This document shows, in pieces, positions 8,213 through 16,841 of a stretch of 64,000 bases of DNA (positions are counted from its first letter, which is position 1; each line of letters opens with the position of its first letter). This DNA comes from Roseibaca calidilacus (lineage in GTDB: Bacteria > Pseudomonadota > Alphaproteobacteria > Rhodobacterales > Rhodobacteraceae), in NCBI RefSeq assembly GCF_001517585.1, contig NZ_FBYC01000004.1, forward strand, positions 1,817,501 through 1,881,500, read 5' to 3'. The notes below the pieces were generated by a model. That model was not told the DNA's origin, did no database searches, and saw only the letters and a list, made by a program, of their open reading frames with translations. The translations under genes and the position numbers were made by a program.

Positions 8213-8671
8213 ATGCAGCTAGATGAGTCGGACCGCCGCATCTTGCGGGCCTTGCAGCGCCAAGGCCGGATAACAAATGCAGAGCTTGCCGAACAGGTCA
8301 ACCTGTCGCCGTCGGCCTGTCATCGCCGGGTGCAACGGCTGGAAGCAGAGGGGATCATCGCGGAATATGTCGCGCTGCTGGACCTCAAACGGATTGGCCG
8401 CCCAACGACCGTGTTCGTGGAAATCACCCTATCGGGCCAAAGCGACGATCTGCTCGACCGGTTCGAACGCGAGGTCGCGCGCGTGCCCGATGTGCTGGAA
8501 TGCCACCTGATGGCCGGAAGCGCGGATTACCTGCTGAAGATCATCGCCATCGACACGGAAGATTTCGCGCGCATCCATCGGCGCTATCTAAGCCGCCTGC
8601 CCGGCGTGACGCAGATGCAATCATCTTTCGCGTTGCGGCGGGTGGTGCAGACGACTGCGGTGGATATTTGA
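8213..8671 (+). CDS. Lrp/AsnC-family transcriptional regulator (AldR-like)
   Basis: This 152-aa regulator has an N-terminal AsnC-type helix-turn-helix (LDESDRRIL to SPSACHRRVQRLE, about residues 3-45) and a C-terminal RAM ligand-binding domain. I start at the ATG at 8213, preceded by AAAAAGGA about 10 nt upstream and giving the family's MQLDESDRRIL start; an ATG at 8180 would add 11 residues. Its position divergent from alanine dehydrogenase suggests it controls that gene in response to alanine. The specific ligand is inferred from context. Confidence 0.9.
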   Translation: MQLDESDRRILRALQRQGRITNAELAEQVNLSPSACHRRVQRLEAEGIIAEYVALLDLKRIGRPTTVFVEITLSGQSDDLLDRFEREVARVPDVLECHLMAGSADYLLKIIAIDTEDFARIHRRYLSRLPGVTQMQSSFALRRVVQTTAVDI

Positions 8672-8684
8672 GGCAAACGTTGCA

Positions 8685-8746
8685 GGGGGCTTTGCCCCCG
8701 TCGCGCGTGCCGCGCGACTCCCCCAGGATATTTTTGCAAGGATGAA
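8685..8746 (+). repeat. hairpin-plus-box intergenic repeat, copy 1
   Basis: Two perfect stem-loops, GGGGGC/GCCCCC (8685-8699) and GTCGCGCG/CGCGCGAC (8700-8718), are followed by a box with GGATATTT and GCAAGGATGAA (to 8746). The same order, hairpins and then a nearly identical box, recurs at 37590-37707. Copy 1 lies between the convergent lrp and 5'-nucleotidase genes and may also serve as a terminator. Confidence 0.65.
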
Positions 8747-8781
8747 ATGGGCGAGGGAAGGTTCCCCCGCCCAAGCAATGG

Positions 8782-10425
8782 TTATTGCAGGATGCGCCCG
8801 TCGATCTGTGGTGCGAAGGGTTCATTGGCCGACAAGTGGCGCGCAAGTACCTCGGCAAGGTCGATGGCAGTGTCGTAGCCATTCATGCCCTGATCGCGCA
8901 GCATGGCGTAACCGTCGCCGCCATTCGCCATGAAGTTGTTGGTGACAATCCCATAGGACTTGGTCATGTCGATGGGCACGAAGCTGTCGCCCTCGCGCAC
9001 TTCCACATCTGACACACGGCCTTCGCCTGGGGCAACCGAGGGGTCCAGCTTGAAGCGGATACCCGCGACCTGCGGGAAGCGGCCAGCGCCATTTTCCACG
9101 TCATTCACGCCATGTTCCAGCGCCGCGACAAGCGCCGCACCCGGCAGTTCCAGCGTGTAGAGCGTGTTCTGGAACGGCAGCACCGTCAGCACATCGCCCA
9201 AGGTCGCGGTGCCCGCACCGATGGAGGCGCGCAGACCGCCACCATTGGCCAGCGCGATGCTGATGCCCCGGTCGGCCACTTCGGCCAGCATGGCATCGGC
9301 CACGGTATTGCCCATTTCGCATTCGCGGGCGCGGCAGTTCTCGCGCTCGCCGTCGATGGGCGCGGCAATCTCGGCCACCGGCGCACGCACCAACCGTTCG
9401 ATCGGCGCGGCCAAGGGGGCGATCAGCGCTTCGATATCTTCTGCGGGGGCGAAGCTTGCATCCAGCAGCACGGTATCGCCGCTGGCGGACACGACCGCGC
9501 CATCTTCGGCAAAGTCCAGTTGCAATTCGCCCAAGTAGCGCGAGAAGGCGAAGGCTTGCACAATGGGCACCGCGCGGCCCGAGGGGCTGGCGACGAGGGT
9601 TGCGTATTCGACTGCACCCTCTTCGGTGTTGGACATACGGGTATGGCTATGCCCGCCGATGATGGCCGAAATCCCATCCACGGCAGCGACGATTTCTTGG
9701 TCACGGTTATAGCCGACATGGCTGAGCACAAGGATTTTCGTGATGCCCTCGGCCTGCAATTCGGCCACGGCCCCTTGCAGAAACTCGATTTCGTCCTGAA
9801 AGCTGACATCCGGACCGGGCGAGGACAAGATGACGGTTTCAGGCGTGGTCACGCCCAGAATGCCGATGCGCTCGCCGTCTTTTTCGATCACGACACGGGG
9901 CTGGATGCGGCCCGCCAGCGGGCTGCCCTCTGCCACGGTGATATTGCCAGAGACGAGCGGGAAATTCGCCTCTGCGATCATCGCGGCAAGCCCCTCTGGC
10001 CCGCGGTTGAACTCGTGATTACCAATGCCCATCGCATCAAAGCCGATGGCGTTCATCATCTGGATCTCTGCCTTGCCGCCATAGGTGGTGTAATACAGCG
10101 TGCCTTGGCTTTGGTCGCCCGCATCCAGCGTCAGCACCGGGCGGCCCGCATCCTCATGCGCGGCGCGGCGCTGGCGGATGGCGGTGGCCAGACGGGCAGA
10201 GCCGCCAAAACACTTGCCTTCGGCCGAATCATCGTCAGAGCAAGAAGAGTTGTATTTGCTGATCTCGCTGATGCGGCTGTGCATGTCGTTGATATGCAGC
10301 ACGGTCAGCGAAAAGCCTGCCTGTGCCTGCGCGCTGCGCATTGTAAAGCTGCCCGCGCCGGTCAGGGCCAGCGTGGCCCCGGCAAGGCTAAGAAATCCAC
10401 GGCGGTTGAATTGAATGTTGGTCAT
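8782..10425 (-). CDS. 5'-nucleotidase / bifunctional metallophosphatase family, Tat-exported
   Basis: This 547-aa periplasmic protein belongs to the UshA/5'-nucleotidase family. It has a Tat signal (NRRGFLSLAG, residues 7-16) ending near AQA, then metallophosphoesterase motifs LHINDMHS, DAGDQSQG, GIGNHEFNRG and GGHSHT, and a C-terminal 5'-nucleotidase domain with the NGGG and FMANGGDGY substrate motifs. It probably releases phosphate and nucleoside from extracellular nucleotides. The fold is shared with SoxB (61042-62736), but this protein has a CSDDDSAEGKCFGG insertion after the first metal motif, so it is not a second SoxB. The exact substrate is unknown. It appears monocistronic. Confidence 0.88.
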   Translation of the reverse strand: MTNIQFNRRGFLSLAGATLALTGAGSFTMRSAQAQAGFSLTVLHINDMHSRISEISKYNSSCSDDDSAEGKCFGGSARLATAIRQRRAAHEDAGRPVLTLDAGDQSQGTLYYTTYGGKAEIQMMNAIGFDAMGIGNHEFNRGPEGLAAMIAEANFPLVSGNITVAEGSPLAGRIQPRVVIEKDGERIGILGVTTPETVILSSPGPDVSFQDEIEFLQGAVAELQAEGITKILVLSHVGYNRDQEIVAAVDGISAIIGGHSHTRMSNTEEGAVEYATLVASPSGRAVPIVQAFAFSRYLGELQLDFAEDGAVVSASGDTVLLDASFAPAEDIEALIAPLAAPIERLVRAPVAEIAAPIDGERENCRARECEMGNTVADAMLAEVADRGISIALANGGGLRASIGAGTATLGDVLTVLPFQNTLYTLELPGAALVAALEHGVNDVENGAGRFPQVAGIRFKLDPSVAPGEGRVSDVEVREGDSFVPIDMTKSYGIVTNNFMANGGDGYAMLRDQGMNGYDTAIDLAEVLARHLSANEPFAPQIDGRILQ

Positions 10426-10564
10426 GGTTGCATCCCCATTGGTGGCCGCGCGGTGGCGGCGGTCAATGCTAGGGGTGCCAAGCTTCTGCGACGATTTGAT
10501 GACACCCGAGAAAAGTCAGCTTAACCAGCATACGGGCCTTGGCAACACAGTTGCGCGGGCATTG

Positions 10565-11446
10565 CTACTGCGACACAAGAACCGCCCCACAGGCGCGCGG
10601 CAAATCGGCCATGGTATAGTCGCGCGGGTGGCGGCGGGGCGTGGGCGGCGGCGCATTCGGGTCGCGCGGGGGCGGGTTCAGAAAATCGGTGACCCACCAT
10701 TGCAAGGTCTCATCGCAGCCATTGCCGCCTTTGGACAGTTCCGCCACGGTCGGCGTCTGGGTTTCGCAATTGCGCGCGCCGCGCGGGCATTTCAGGCGCA
10801 CATGGAAATGATAGTTGTGGCCCGCGGCGGGGCGGATTTTCTGAAGCCATGCCGTGTCCGCAGGTCGCGCGGACTTGCACATTTCCAACTTCACGGCGGC
10901 AGCCACGAAAATGCGGTCCACGCGCGGGTCGGATGCCGCCGCGCGCATGATCTTGTAATGTGCCTGCGTCCAGTTGGCGTTGACGCGCAACTGGTCATTG
11001 GTGCGCACGGAAATGGAGCTGAGGCTTTCGCGTTCCGCCACGGTCAGGTTCAGCCGGGTGGCGGGCAGCATCCAGATATCGACATCGAGGCCGATCTGGT
11101 GGCTGGCATGGCCAGAGGTCATGGGCCCGCCACGCGGTTGGCTGATATCGCCGACATATAGCCCCGCCCAGCCATGGCGCGTGGCTTCGCGGCTAAGATC
11201 CTGCACATATTCCATCAAGACCGGATGGCCCCAGTTGCGGTTGCGCGACAGCCTCATGGCCTGCCATGTCGGCCCGGTTTCCGGCAGGCGCACCAACCCC
11301 GCGCCACAGCCCTTGGCATAGCTGCCAATCGGCTCTGGCGCTTGCAACGATCCGTAGGCATGGGCCCCGAACAACTGATTGGCAAGTTGTTGGGCCTGAA
11401 CCGGGCCTGCCAGCAGCAGGGCAAGAGCAATCAGGATGGGGCGCAT
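10565..11446 (-). CDS. mepA: penicillin-insensitive murein endopeptidase
   Basis: This 293-aa LAS-type (M74) metallopeptidase cleaves D-Ala-meso-DAP cross-links in periplasmic peptidoglycan. A signal peptide (about residues 1-18, ending PVQAQ) is followed by the zinc-site motifs GHASHQIGLDVD and GHNYHFHVRL, with several Cys for disulfides. The C terminus is Pro-rich (PPPRDPNAPPP), which is common in Rhodobacteraceae homologs. The start overlaps the end of the upstream MFS transporter gene by 16 nt, so the two are probably co-transcribed. The 139-nt gap downstream shows no gene or clear terminator. Confidence 0.93.
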   Translation of the reverse strand: MRPILIALALLLAGPVQAQQLANQLFGAHAYGSLQAPEPIGSYAKGCGAGLVRLPETGPTWQAMRLSRNRNWGHPVLMEYVQDLSREATRHGWAGLYVGDISQPRGGPMTSGHASHQIGLDVDIWMLPATRLNLTVAERESLSSISVRTNDQLRVNANWTQAHYKIMRAAASDPRVDRIFVAAAVKLEMCKSARPADTAWLQKIRPAAGHNYHFHVRLKCPRGARNCETQTPTVAELSKGGNGCDETLQWWVTDFLNPPPRDPNAPPPTPRRHPRDYTMADLPRACGAVLVSQ

Positions 11447-12783
11447 CGGAATTCAGGCTCTCCGTCTGGATCGACGAAGCTTAGCAGCACAAGACCTGCG
11501 ACGAAAAGAACAATCAGCGGGGTGACACCCATGCGCTGGCTGTCCGTCAGGGTTGTGACCAGCGCGACCAGTGCAGGCGCAAGAAAGGCCAGCGCCTTGC
11601 CCGACAGCGCATAAAGGCCAAAGCCTTCGGTCATGCGGGCGGGGTCAGCTTGGCGCACCATCATGGTGCGCGATGCCGATTGCAGGCTACCGCCCCCGGC
11701 CCCGATCAGCGCCCCGCAAATGTAGAAGGTAATGTCGGGCAGTCTGGACCCTTCGGCCACGGGCAGGAACAGCGCCATGCTGCGGTCAGTGCCCACGATA
11801 ATGACACAGACCACCATCAGCAAAACCACAGACCCGACAATCACAGGTTTCGGCCCGAAACGGCTGTCCAGCTTGCCCGCAAGCCAGCAGGCCAGCGCCC
11901 CCACGGCAGCGGCCAGAATGCCGAAAACGCCAATCTGAACGATGGACCAGCCCAACACCCCGGCGGCATAGATGCCGCCAAAAGCGTAAATGCCGTTCAG
12001 CGCATCGCGATATAGCAGCGACGCGCCCAGATAAGAAAACAGGCTTTTGCGCGTTGGCAGGGCGCGCAGGCTTTCACCCAATTCTTGCAGCCCCCGGCGC
12101 ACCGCGCCTTGCACCCGGACAGTGGCAGATTTGACGGGAACCCAAAGAAAGAATGGGATCACGAACACCAGATACCAGAGCGCGGTCAATGGCCCGACAA
12201 GGCGCGTGCCCTCGCGCGCGTCCGCGTCCAGCCCGAAGGGCGGGGACAGGCCGATCAGCGTCACACCTTGGTCGTTCTCGGCCAAAAACAGCAGCATCAC
12301 AACCAGTGACACCAATCCGCCAACATAGCCCAGCGCCCAGCCGGTGCCGGAAATTCGGCCCAGATCATCACGATGCCCCAGATCGGGCAGCACGGCATTG
12401 GTGAATACGATCCCGAATTCCAAGCCTACCAGCCCAATGGCGAAGGCCAACAGCACCAGCGCGATGGTCATGGCATCCGCGCCCGGGACTGCCAGCCACA
12501 GCGCGCCGGACCCCAAGACATAAAGCGCTGACCAAAGCAGCAACCATGACCGGCGGTTGCCCGAACTGTCGGCAATCGCGCCCATCACGGGGGCTGCCAA
12601 CGCGATCACAAGGCCAGACGCGGCCAGCATCCAGCCCCAAAGGGCCTGCCCCGTCACCGGGTCAGGGGCCACGGCGGATGCGAAGTAAGGCGCAAAGATA
12701 AAGGTCAGCAGCAGTGTATTGTAAGGCTGGTTTGCCCAATCAAAGGCCCACCAGCCCCAGATGTGTTTGCGCGGTAGTGTCAT
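11431..12783 (-). CDS. MFS transporter, UMF1 (Atg22-like) family
   Basis: This 450-aa inner-membrane protein has about 12 hydrophobic segments. The N-terminal signature WWAFDWANQPYNTLL is diagnostic for the UMF1/Atg22-like branch of the major facilitator superfamily. Substrates of bacterial UMF1 proteins are unknown; amino-acid efflux is suggested only by fungal Atg22. It precedes and overlaps mepA, but a functional link to cell-wall turnover is speculative. Confidence 0.85.
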   Translation of the reverse strand: MTLPRKHIWGWWAFDWANQPYNTLLLTFIFAPYFASAVAPDPVTGQALWGWMLAASGLVIALAAPVMGAIADSSGNRRSWLLLWSALYVLGSGALWLAVPGADAMTIALVLLAFAIGLVGLEFGIVFTNAVLPDLGHRDDLGRISGTGWALGYVGGLVSLVVMLLFLAENDQGVTLIGLSPPFGLDADAREGTRLVGPLTALWYLVFVIPFFLWVPVKSATVRVQGAVRRGLQELGESLRALPTRKSLFSYLGASLLYRDALNGIYAFGGIYAAGVLGWSIVQIGVFGILAAAVGALACWLAGKLDSRFGPKPVIVGSVVLLMVVCVIIVGTDRSMALFLPVAEGSRLPDITFYICGALIGAGGGSLQSASRTMMVRQADPARMTEGFGLYALSGKALAFLAPALVALVTTLTDSQRMGVTPLIVLFVAGLVLLSFVDPDGEPEFRCAPS

Positions 12784-12844
12784 GGCGGACCTTTCAGAAA
12801 CCCCAAGGCCCAGTTAGCCACCCGGCACGCGGCCTGACAAGCAC

Positions 12845-13207
12845 TTAGCCGGGGTTGCGCAAGCGCAGATCGGCCGAATCACCTTCGCCTTGGTCAGACA
12901 CAAAGCGCAGCGTCGCGCCATCGCGCAGAACAAGCTGACAGTTATACGGGTCGCCCGAACCGCCGAATTCCAGCGTGCGGCAGAAATACCCGTCGCGCCA
13001 TTCCCAGCGCCCGCCAACCTGTTGGCCAAAGCCTCGGCCGCGAATCTCACCTTCTGGCAATACTTGCAGACGAATGCCGAAACGGGTCAACTCCCGCCCC
13101 TCGACAAGCGAGCGGAAGTTGCCCTCGTCGCGGACGGGTTCAAAATCTGCCAGCGCGGGTGCGGCGGTGGTCAGAGCGGCGGCAAGAGCAATCGCAAATC
13201 TCATCAT
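12845..13207 (-). CDS. small secreted protein of unknown function
   Basis: This 120-aa protein starts with a clear signal peptide (MMRFAIALAAALTTAAPALA). The mature part has a LTRFGIRLQVLPEGEIRGRGFG segment, aromatic-rich GGRWEWRDGYFCRTLEFGG, and two Cys that may form a disulfide. GAGG lies 5 nt before the first ATG. I do not recognise a characterised family. It lies 65 nt downstream of dapB on the same strand; its role is probably periplasmic and unrelated to lysine synthesis. Confidence 0.75.
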   Translation of the reverse strand: MMRFAIALAAALTTAAPALADFEPVRDEGNFRSLVEGRELTRFGIRLQVLPEGEIRGRGFGQQVGGRWEWRDGYFCRTLEFGGSGDPYNCQLVLRDGATLRFVSDQGEGDSADLRLRNPG

Positions 13208-13272
13208 AGCAACCTCGATCTGATCGTGTGCCCATAATACGAGATCAAGCTGCTTTTGGTTTCAAAAAATTC

Positions 13273-14082
13273 TCAGCGCCCGCCCAGTCCCAGCACATCC
13301 AGCATCGAATATTCGCCGGGTGCCCGCCCTTCCAGCCACATTGCGGCACGCAGCGCACCGCGGGCAAACAGCGCCCGGTCAGAGGCGACATGGCGCAGCG
13401 TCACCCGTTCGCCCGGCCCGGCAAAGATCACGTCATGCTCGCCGATGAAATCGCCCCCCCGAATGGCATGGAACCCGATGGCACCGTCACGGCGCGCACC
13501 GGTCATGCCGTCGCGGCCCCGGTCGGCCATATCGGCCAGCGACACGCCGCGTCCTTCGGCCACGGCCTGTCCCAGCATCAGCGCGGTGCCCGAAGGGGCA
13601 TCGACCTTGTGGCGGTGATGCGCCTCGATGATCTCTATGTCATATTCTGCACCCAGCGCGCTTGCGACCTGCCGCGCCAGCGTGACCAGCAGGTTGACCC
13701 CAAGGCTCATATTGCCCGCGCGTACGATGTGGCCGCGCGTGGCGATTTCAGCCAAGGCGGCAAGGTGGGAATCATCGAAACCCGTGGTGCCGATGACATG
13801 TGCCACCCCGGCCTGAGCGGCCCGCGCAGCCAGCGCCACGGTCGCATCGGGCGCAGTAAAGTCGATGACCACGTCGCTGGCCGCAAGGGCTGCGTCAATG
13901 TCATCGGTCACGACCAGACCCCGCGCGGCACCCCCCATGGCCTGCCCAAGGTCTTGCCCGATCCAGCCATGCCCGGCACGCTCGACCGCAGCCGCAAGCA
14001 CCGCGCCGGGCTGTTCGTCCGTCGCCTGCACCAGCATCTGCCCCATGCGCCCCGAGACACCAAAAACCGCAATCTTCCGCAT
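13273..14082 (-). CDS. dapB: 4-hydroxy-tetrahydrodipicolinate reductase
   Basis: This 269-aa cytoplasmic enzyme reduces hydroxy-tetrahydrodipicolinate with NAD(P)H in lysine/diaminopimelate synthesis. The nucleotide-binding [11 protein letters not shown] at the N terminus, the [10 protein letters not shown] motif, and the catalytic [16 protein letters not shown] are intact. I use the ATG at 14082, preceded by AAAGGG; longer in-frame starts lack homology. It is divergent from rbfA over 102 nt. Confidence 0.95.
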   Translation of the reverse strand: MRKIAVFGVSGRMGQMLVQATDEQPGAVLAAAVERAGHGWIGQDLGQAMGGAARGLVVTDDIDAALAASDVVIDFTAPDATVALAARAAQAGVAHVIGTTGFDDSHLAALAEIATRGHIVRAGNMSLGVNLLVTLARQVASALGAEYDIEIIEAHHRHKVDAPSGTALMLGQAVAEGRGVSLADMADRGRDGMTGARRDGAIGFHAIRGGDFIGEHDVIFAGPGERVTLRHVASDRALFARGALRAAMWLEGRAPGEYSMLDVLGLGGR

Positions 14083-14184
14083 GTGCTGACCCTTTCCCGC
14101 GCAATCTGCCCGCGACATAGCCAAATGCTGCCGACTTGGCAAAGGCTCGTTGCGCGGGCGCTGCGTTTGGCCTAAACCGGGGCC

Positions 14185-14607
14185 ATGTCAAACCGTCGTT
14201 TCCCCACCTCTTCCGGCCCGTCGCAACGCCAGTTGCGCGTGGGCGAGTTGTTGCGCCGCACACTGGCCGATGTGCTGACCCGCGGCGATGTGCATGACCC
14301 GGATCTGAACCGCATTCCGATCACGGTCAGCGAGGTGCGCGCCTCTCCCGATTTGAAGATCGCGACGGCCTATGTCATGCCACTGGGCGGGCGCGATCAG
14401 GAAACGGCGCTGGCGGCGCTGCGGCGCAACAAGGCGGAACTGCGCCACCTTGTCAGCCGCGAGATGACGCTGAAATACGCCCCCGATCTGCGCTTCAAAC
14501 TGGACGAAACCTTCGACCGCATGGACGAAACCCGCCGTCTGCTGAACGATGAAACCGTGCAACGCGACCTTGCAAGCGGGACAGACCCCGATGGCCCGGA
14601 TCACTAG
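14185..14607 (+). CDS. rbfA: 30S ribosome-binding factor A
   Basis: This 140-aa KH-like protein binds the 30S subunit and assists late 16S rRNA 5'-end maturation. Family features include the N-terminal [19 protein letters not shown], the [17 protein letters not shown] strand-helix segment, and [19 protein letters not shown]. Length is normal for alphaproteobacteria. It heads a four-gene block (rbfA, phosphodiester glycosidase-like, truB, DUF1643) with overlaps or short gaps; rbfA-truB association is widespread. Confidence 0.95.
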   Translation: MSNRRFPTSSGPSQRQLRVGELLRRTLADVLTRGDVHDPDLNRIPITVSEVRASPDLKIATAYVMPLGGRDQETALAALRRNKAELRHLVSREMTLKYAPDLRFKLDETFDRMDETRRLLNDETVQRDLASGTDPDGPDH

Positions 14608-15337
14608 CGCCGTCGCGGCGATCTTGGCCTGGGCCTTGCCAGCACAGGCAGAATGCAGTCGCACCGACTACATGGACCAGCGCTTTACCCTGTGCGAGGT
14701 GCAGGCCGGCGACGACCTGCGCCTGTTCCTGCGCGGGGCTGACGGGACCACCTTTGGCAGCTTTGCCGTGGTCGATGCAGCACTGGCCCAGACTGGCAAG
14801 CAACTGGCCTTCGCCATGAATGGCGGCATGTATCATGCCGACCGCGCGCCGGTCGGTCTATATGTCGAGGATGGCGAGGAATTGACCCGGCTGATCCTGT
14901 CGGAAGGGCCGGGTAATTTCGGGCTGGTGCCCAATGGCGTGTTCTGCATTGAAGAGACAAGACTGACGATCATCGAAAGCCAAGCCTTTGCGCAGGCCCG
15001 GCCCGCTTGCCACCATGCCACGCAATCGGGGCCGATGCTGGTGATCGACGGGGCCTATCATCCGCGCTTTGTCGAGAAATCGGAGTCGCGGCTGATCCGG
15101 AACGGTATCGGCGTCTCTGCTGATGGGCAGCGCGCGGTCTTCGTCATTTCGGACAGCGCGGTCAACCTGTGGGAATTCGCCCGCTTCTTCCGCGATCATC
15201 TGGGGTTGCTGCAGGCGCTGTATATTGACGGGCGCGTGTCGCGGCTGCACGCGCCCGAGCTTGGCCGGTCGGATTGGGGCCTGCCCTTGGGGCCAATCAT
15301 CGGCAAGGTTGTTGACGCGCCCGACGCCAGCCAGTAG
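14591..15337 (+). CDS. phosphodiester glycosidase (NAGPA) family protein, exported
   Basis: This 248-aa protein has an N-terminal signal peptide ([20 protein letters not shown]) and the NAGPA/phosphodiester glycosidase domain: [29 protein letters not shown], and [15 protein letters not shown]. The family hydrolyses or binds sugar-phosphodiester bonds; bacterial substrates are mostly unknown, with cell-wall or exopolysaccharide glycans likely. The ATG at 14591 lies inside the rbfA 3' end (17-nt overlap), so it is translationally linked to a ribosome-assembly gene, an odd partner for a periplasmic protein. Confidence 0.85.
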   Translation: MARITSAVAAILAWALPAQAECSRTDYMDQRFTLCEVQAGDDLRLFLRGADGTTFGSFAVVDAALAQTGKQLAFAMNGGMYHADRAPVGLYVEDGEELTRLILSEGPGNFGLVPNGVFCIEETRLTIIESQAFAQARPACHHATQSGPMLVIDGAYHPRFVEKSESRLIRNGIGVSADGQRAVFVISDSAVNLWEFARFFRDHLGLLQALYIDGRVSRLHAPELGRSDWGLPLGPIIGKVVDAPDASQ

Positions 15338-15370
15338 CAGCACCGCTTTGACAAGACACAAGAGGATCGC

Positions 15371-16279
15371 ATGGGACGCAAGCGCAAGGGCCGCGCCATC
15401 TCGGGTTGGCTGCTGGTGGACAAACCTGCGGGCGTGACCTCTACCGCCGTGGTGAACAAGGTGCGTTGGGCATTGCAGGCGCAAAAGGCAGGCCATGCGG
15501 GCACGTTGGACCCGGCAGCAACCGGGCTGCTGGCGGTCGCTTTGGGCGAGGCCACGAAAACCGTGCCCTACATTACCGACGCGCTGAAGGCCTACCGCTT
15601 CCGCGTGCGCCTAGGCCAAGCCACAACCACCGATGACGCAGAGGGCGAGGTGATCGACAGCTCCGACTTGCGCCCATCTGACGAGGCGATTGCCGCCGCG
15701 CTGGCCGCCTTCCGGGGCGAGATCATGCAAGTGCCGCCACAATTTTCCGCCGTGAAAGTGGATGGCGAACGCGCCTATGACATTGCGCGCGCAGGCGATG
15801 AGATGGATCTGGCCGCCCGGCCCCTCTGGGTGGAAAAGCTAGAGATCATTGCCCGTCCTGATGCCGACCATGTTGACCTTGAAATGGTCTGCGGCAAGGG
15901 CGGCTATGTGCGCTCCATCGCGCGCGATCTGGGCGCGGCCTTGGGCTGTCTGGGTCATGTCGCATGGTTGCGCCGTGAATGGTCGGGACCGTTCGACGCC
16001 AGCGAGGGTCTGAGCATGGACCAGATCGACGCCATGGCGCAAAGCCCCGATCTGGACGCGCATATCCGCCCGCTGGAAATGGGGCTGGCCGATTTGCCCG
16101 AATTGCCCGCCACGCCCGAGGGGGCCGCGCGCTTGCGCAATGGCAACCCCGGCATGGTGCTGGCATCGGACGTGGACTACGGCGCAGAGGCTTGGGCCAG
16201 CCTTGACGGCCAAGCCATCGCCGTGGGCCGCTACAAGGCGGGCGAATTGCACCCCAGCCGCGTGTTCAACCGCGACTGA
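15371..16279 (+). CDS. truB: tRNA pseudouridine(55) synthase
   Basis: This 302-aa cytoplasmic enzyme isomerises U55 of the T-loop of tRNAs. The catalytic Asp is in [27 protein letters not shown], the KAYRF strand and [15 protein letters not shown] are all family motifs. AGAGGA lies just upstream of the ATG. Its stop overlaps the next gene's start (TGATG). Length and motif order are normal. Confidence 0.96.
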   Translation: MGRKRKGRAISGWLLVDKPAGVTSTAVVNKVRWALQAQKAGHAGTLDPAATGLLAVALGEATKTVPYITDALKAYRFRVRLGQATTTDDAEGEVIDSSDLRPSDEAIAAALAAFRGEIMQVPPQFSAVKVDGERAYDIARAGDEMDLAARPLWVEKLEIIARPDADHVDLEMVCGKGGYVRSIARDLGAALGCLGHVAWLRREWSGPFDASEGLSMDQIDAMAQSPDLDAHIRPLEMGLADLPELPATPEGAARLRNGNPGMVLASDVDYGAEAWASLDGQAIAVGRYKAGELHPSRVFNRD

Positions 16280-16800
16280 TGGACCTGCCCGGCCTGATAA
16301 CCCGCAGCCATGTCAAGGGCGACGCGCCTTCGGTGGCGGTTTATTCGCCTTGCGAACACTACCGCTACCTGCTGACCCGCGAATGGGCGCCGGACCATGG
16401 CCGGGCACTGTTCATCATGCTCAACCCCTCAACCGCGACAGAGGTGCAGAACGATCCCACGGTGGAACGCTGCGAACGCCGCGCCCGCGCGCTAGGCTTT
16501 GGCGCGTTCCGGGTGTGCAACATCTTTGCCTATCGCGCCACCGACCCGCGCGTGATGCGCGCGGCGGCAGACCCCATAGGCCCGGCGAATGACGCGGCCA
16601 TTCTGGGCAGCCTGCCATGGGCCGACCGGGTGATCTGTGCTTGGGGCACGCATGGCGCGCATCTGAACCGTGGCGCGCAGGTCGAAGCGCTGTTGCGCGG
16701 CGCGAATACGCCGCTGTTTCATCTTGGCCTCAGCAAGGGCGGCCACCCGAAGCACCCGTTGTATATCGGCTATGCCGTGCAACCGGTGCCTTGGGGCTAA
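16279..16800 (+). CDS. DUF1643 domain-containing protein
   Basis: This 173-aa cytoplasmic protein matches DUF1643: FIMLNPSTATEVQNDPTVERCERRA, ICAWGTHGAH and FHLGLSKGGHPKHPLYIGY are the family's conserved blocks. No biochemical function is established. The start codon shares a base with the truB stop, so it is translationally coupled to truB. The neighbours (rbfA, truB) might hint at an RNA-related role, but this is inference. Confidence 0.85.
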   Translation: MDLPGLITRSHVKGDAPSVAVYSPCEHYRYLLTREWAPDHGRALFIMLNPSTATEVQNDPTVERCERRARALGFGAFRVCNIFAYRATDPRVMRAAADPIGPANDAAILGSLPWADRVICAWGTHGAHLNRGAQVEALLRGANTPLFHLGLSKGGHPKHPLYIGYAVQPVPWG

Positions 16801-16841
16801 GCCCACTGGACAGAGCAGCGCTTTTGTCCGATCCCTTGGGC

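Noticed and set aside
8782-10425. Second SoxB
   Set aside because: It shares the fold but has a different insertion after the first metal motif, no sox neighbours and a typical 5'-nucleotidase C-terminal domain.
9112-10524. 470-codon plus-strand frame opposite the 5'-nucleotidase
   Set aside because: It is a shadow of a gene with intact metallophosphatase motifs and a Tat signal.
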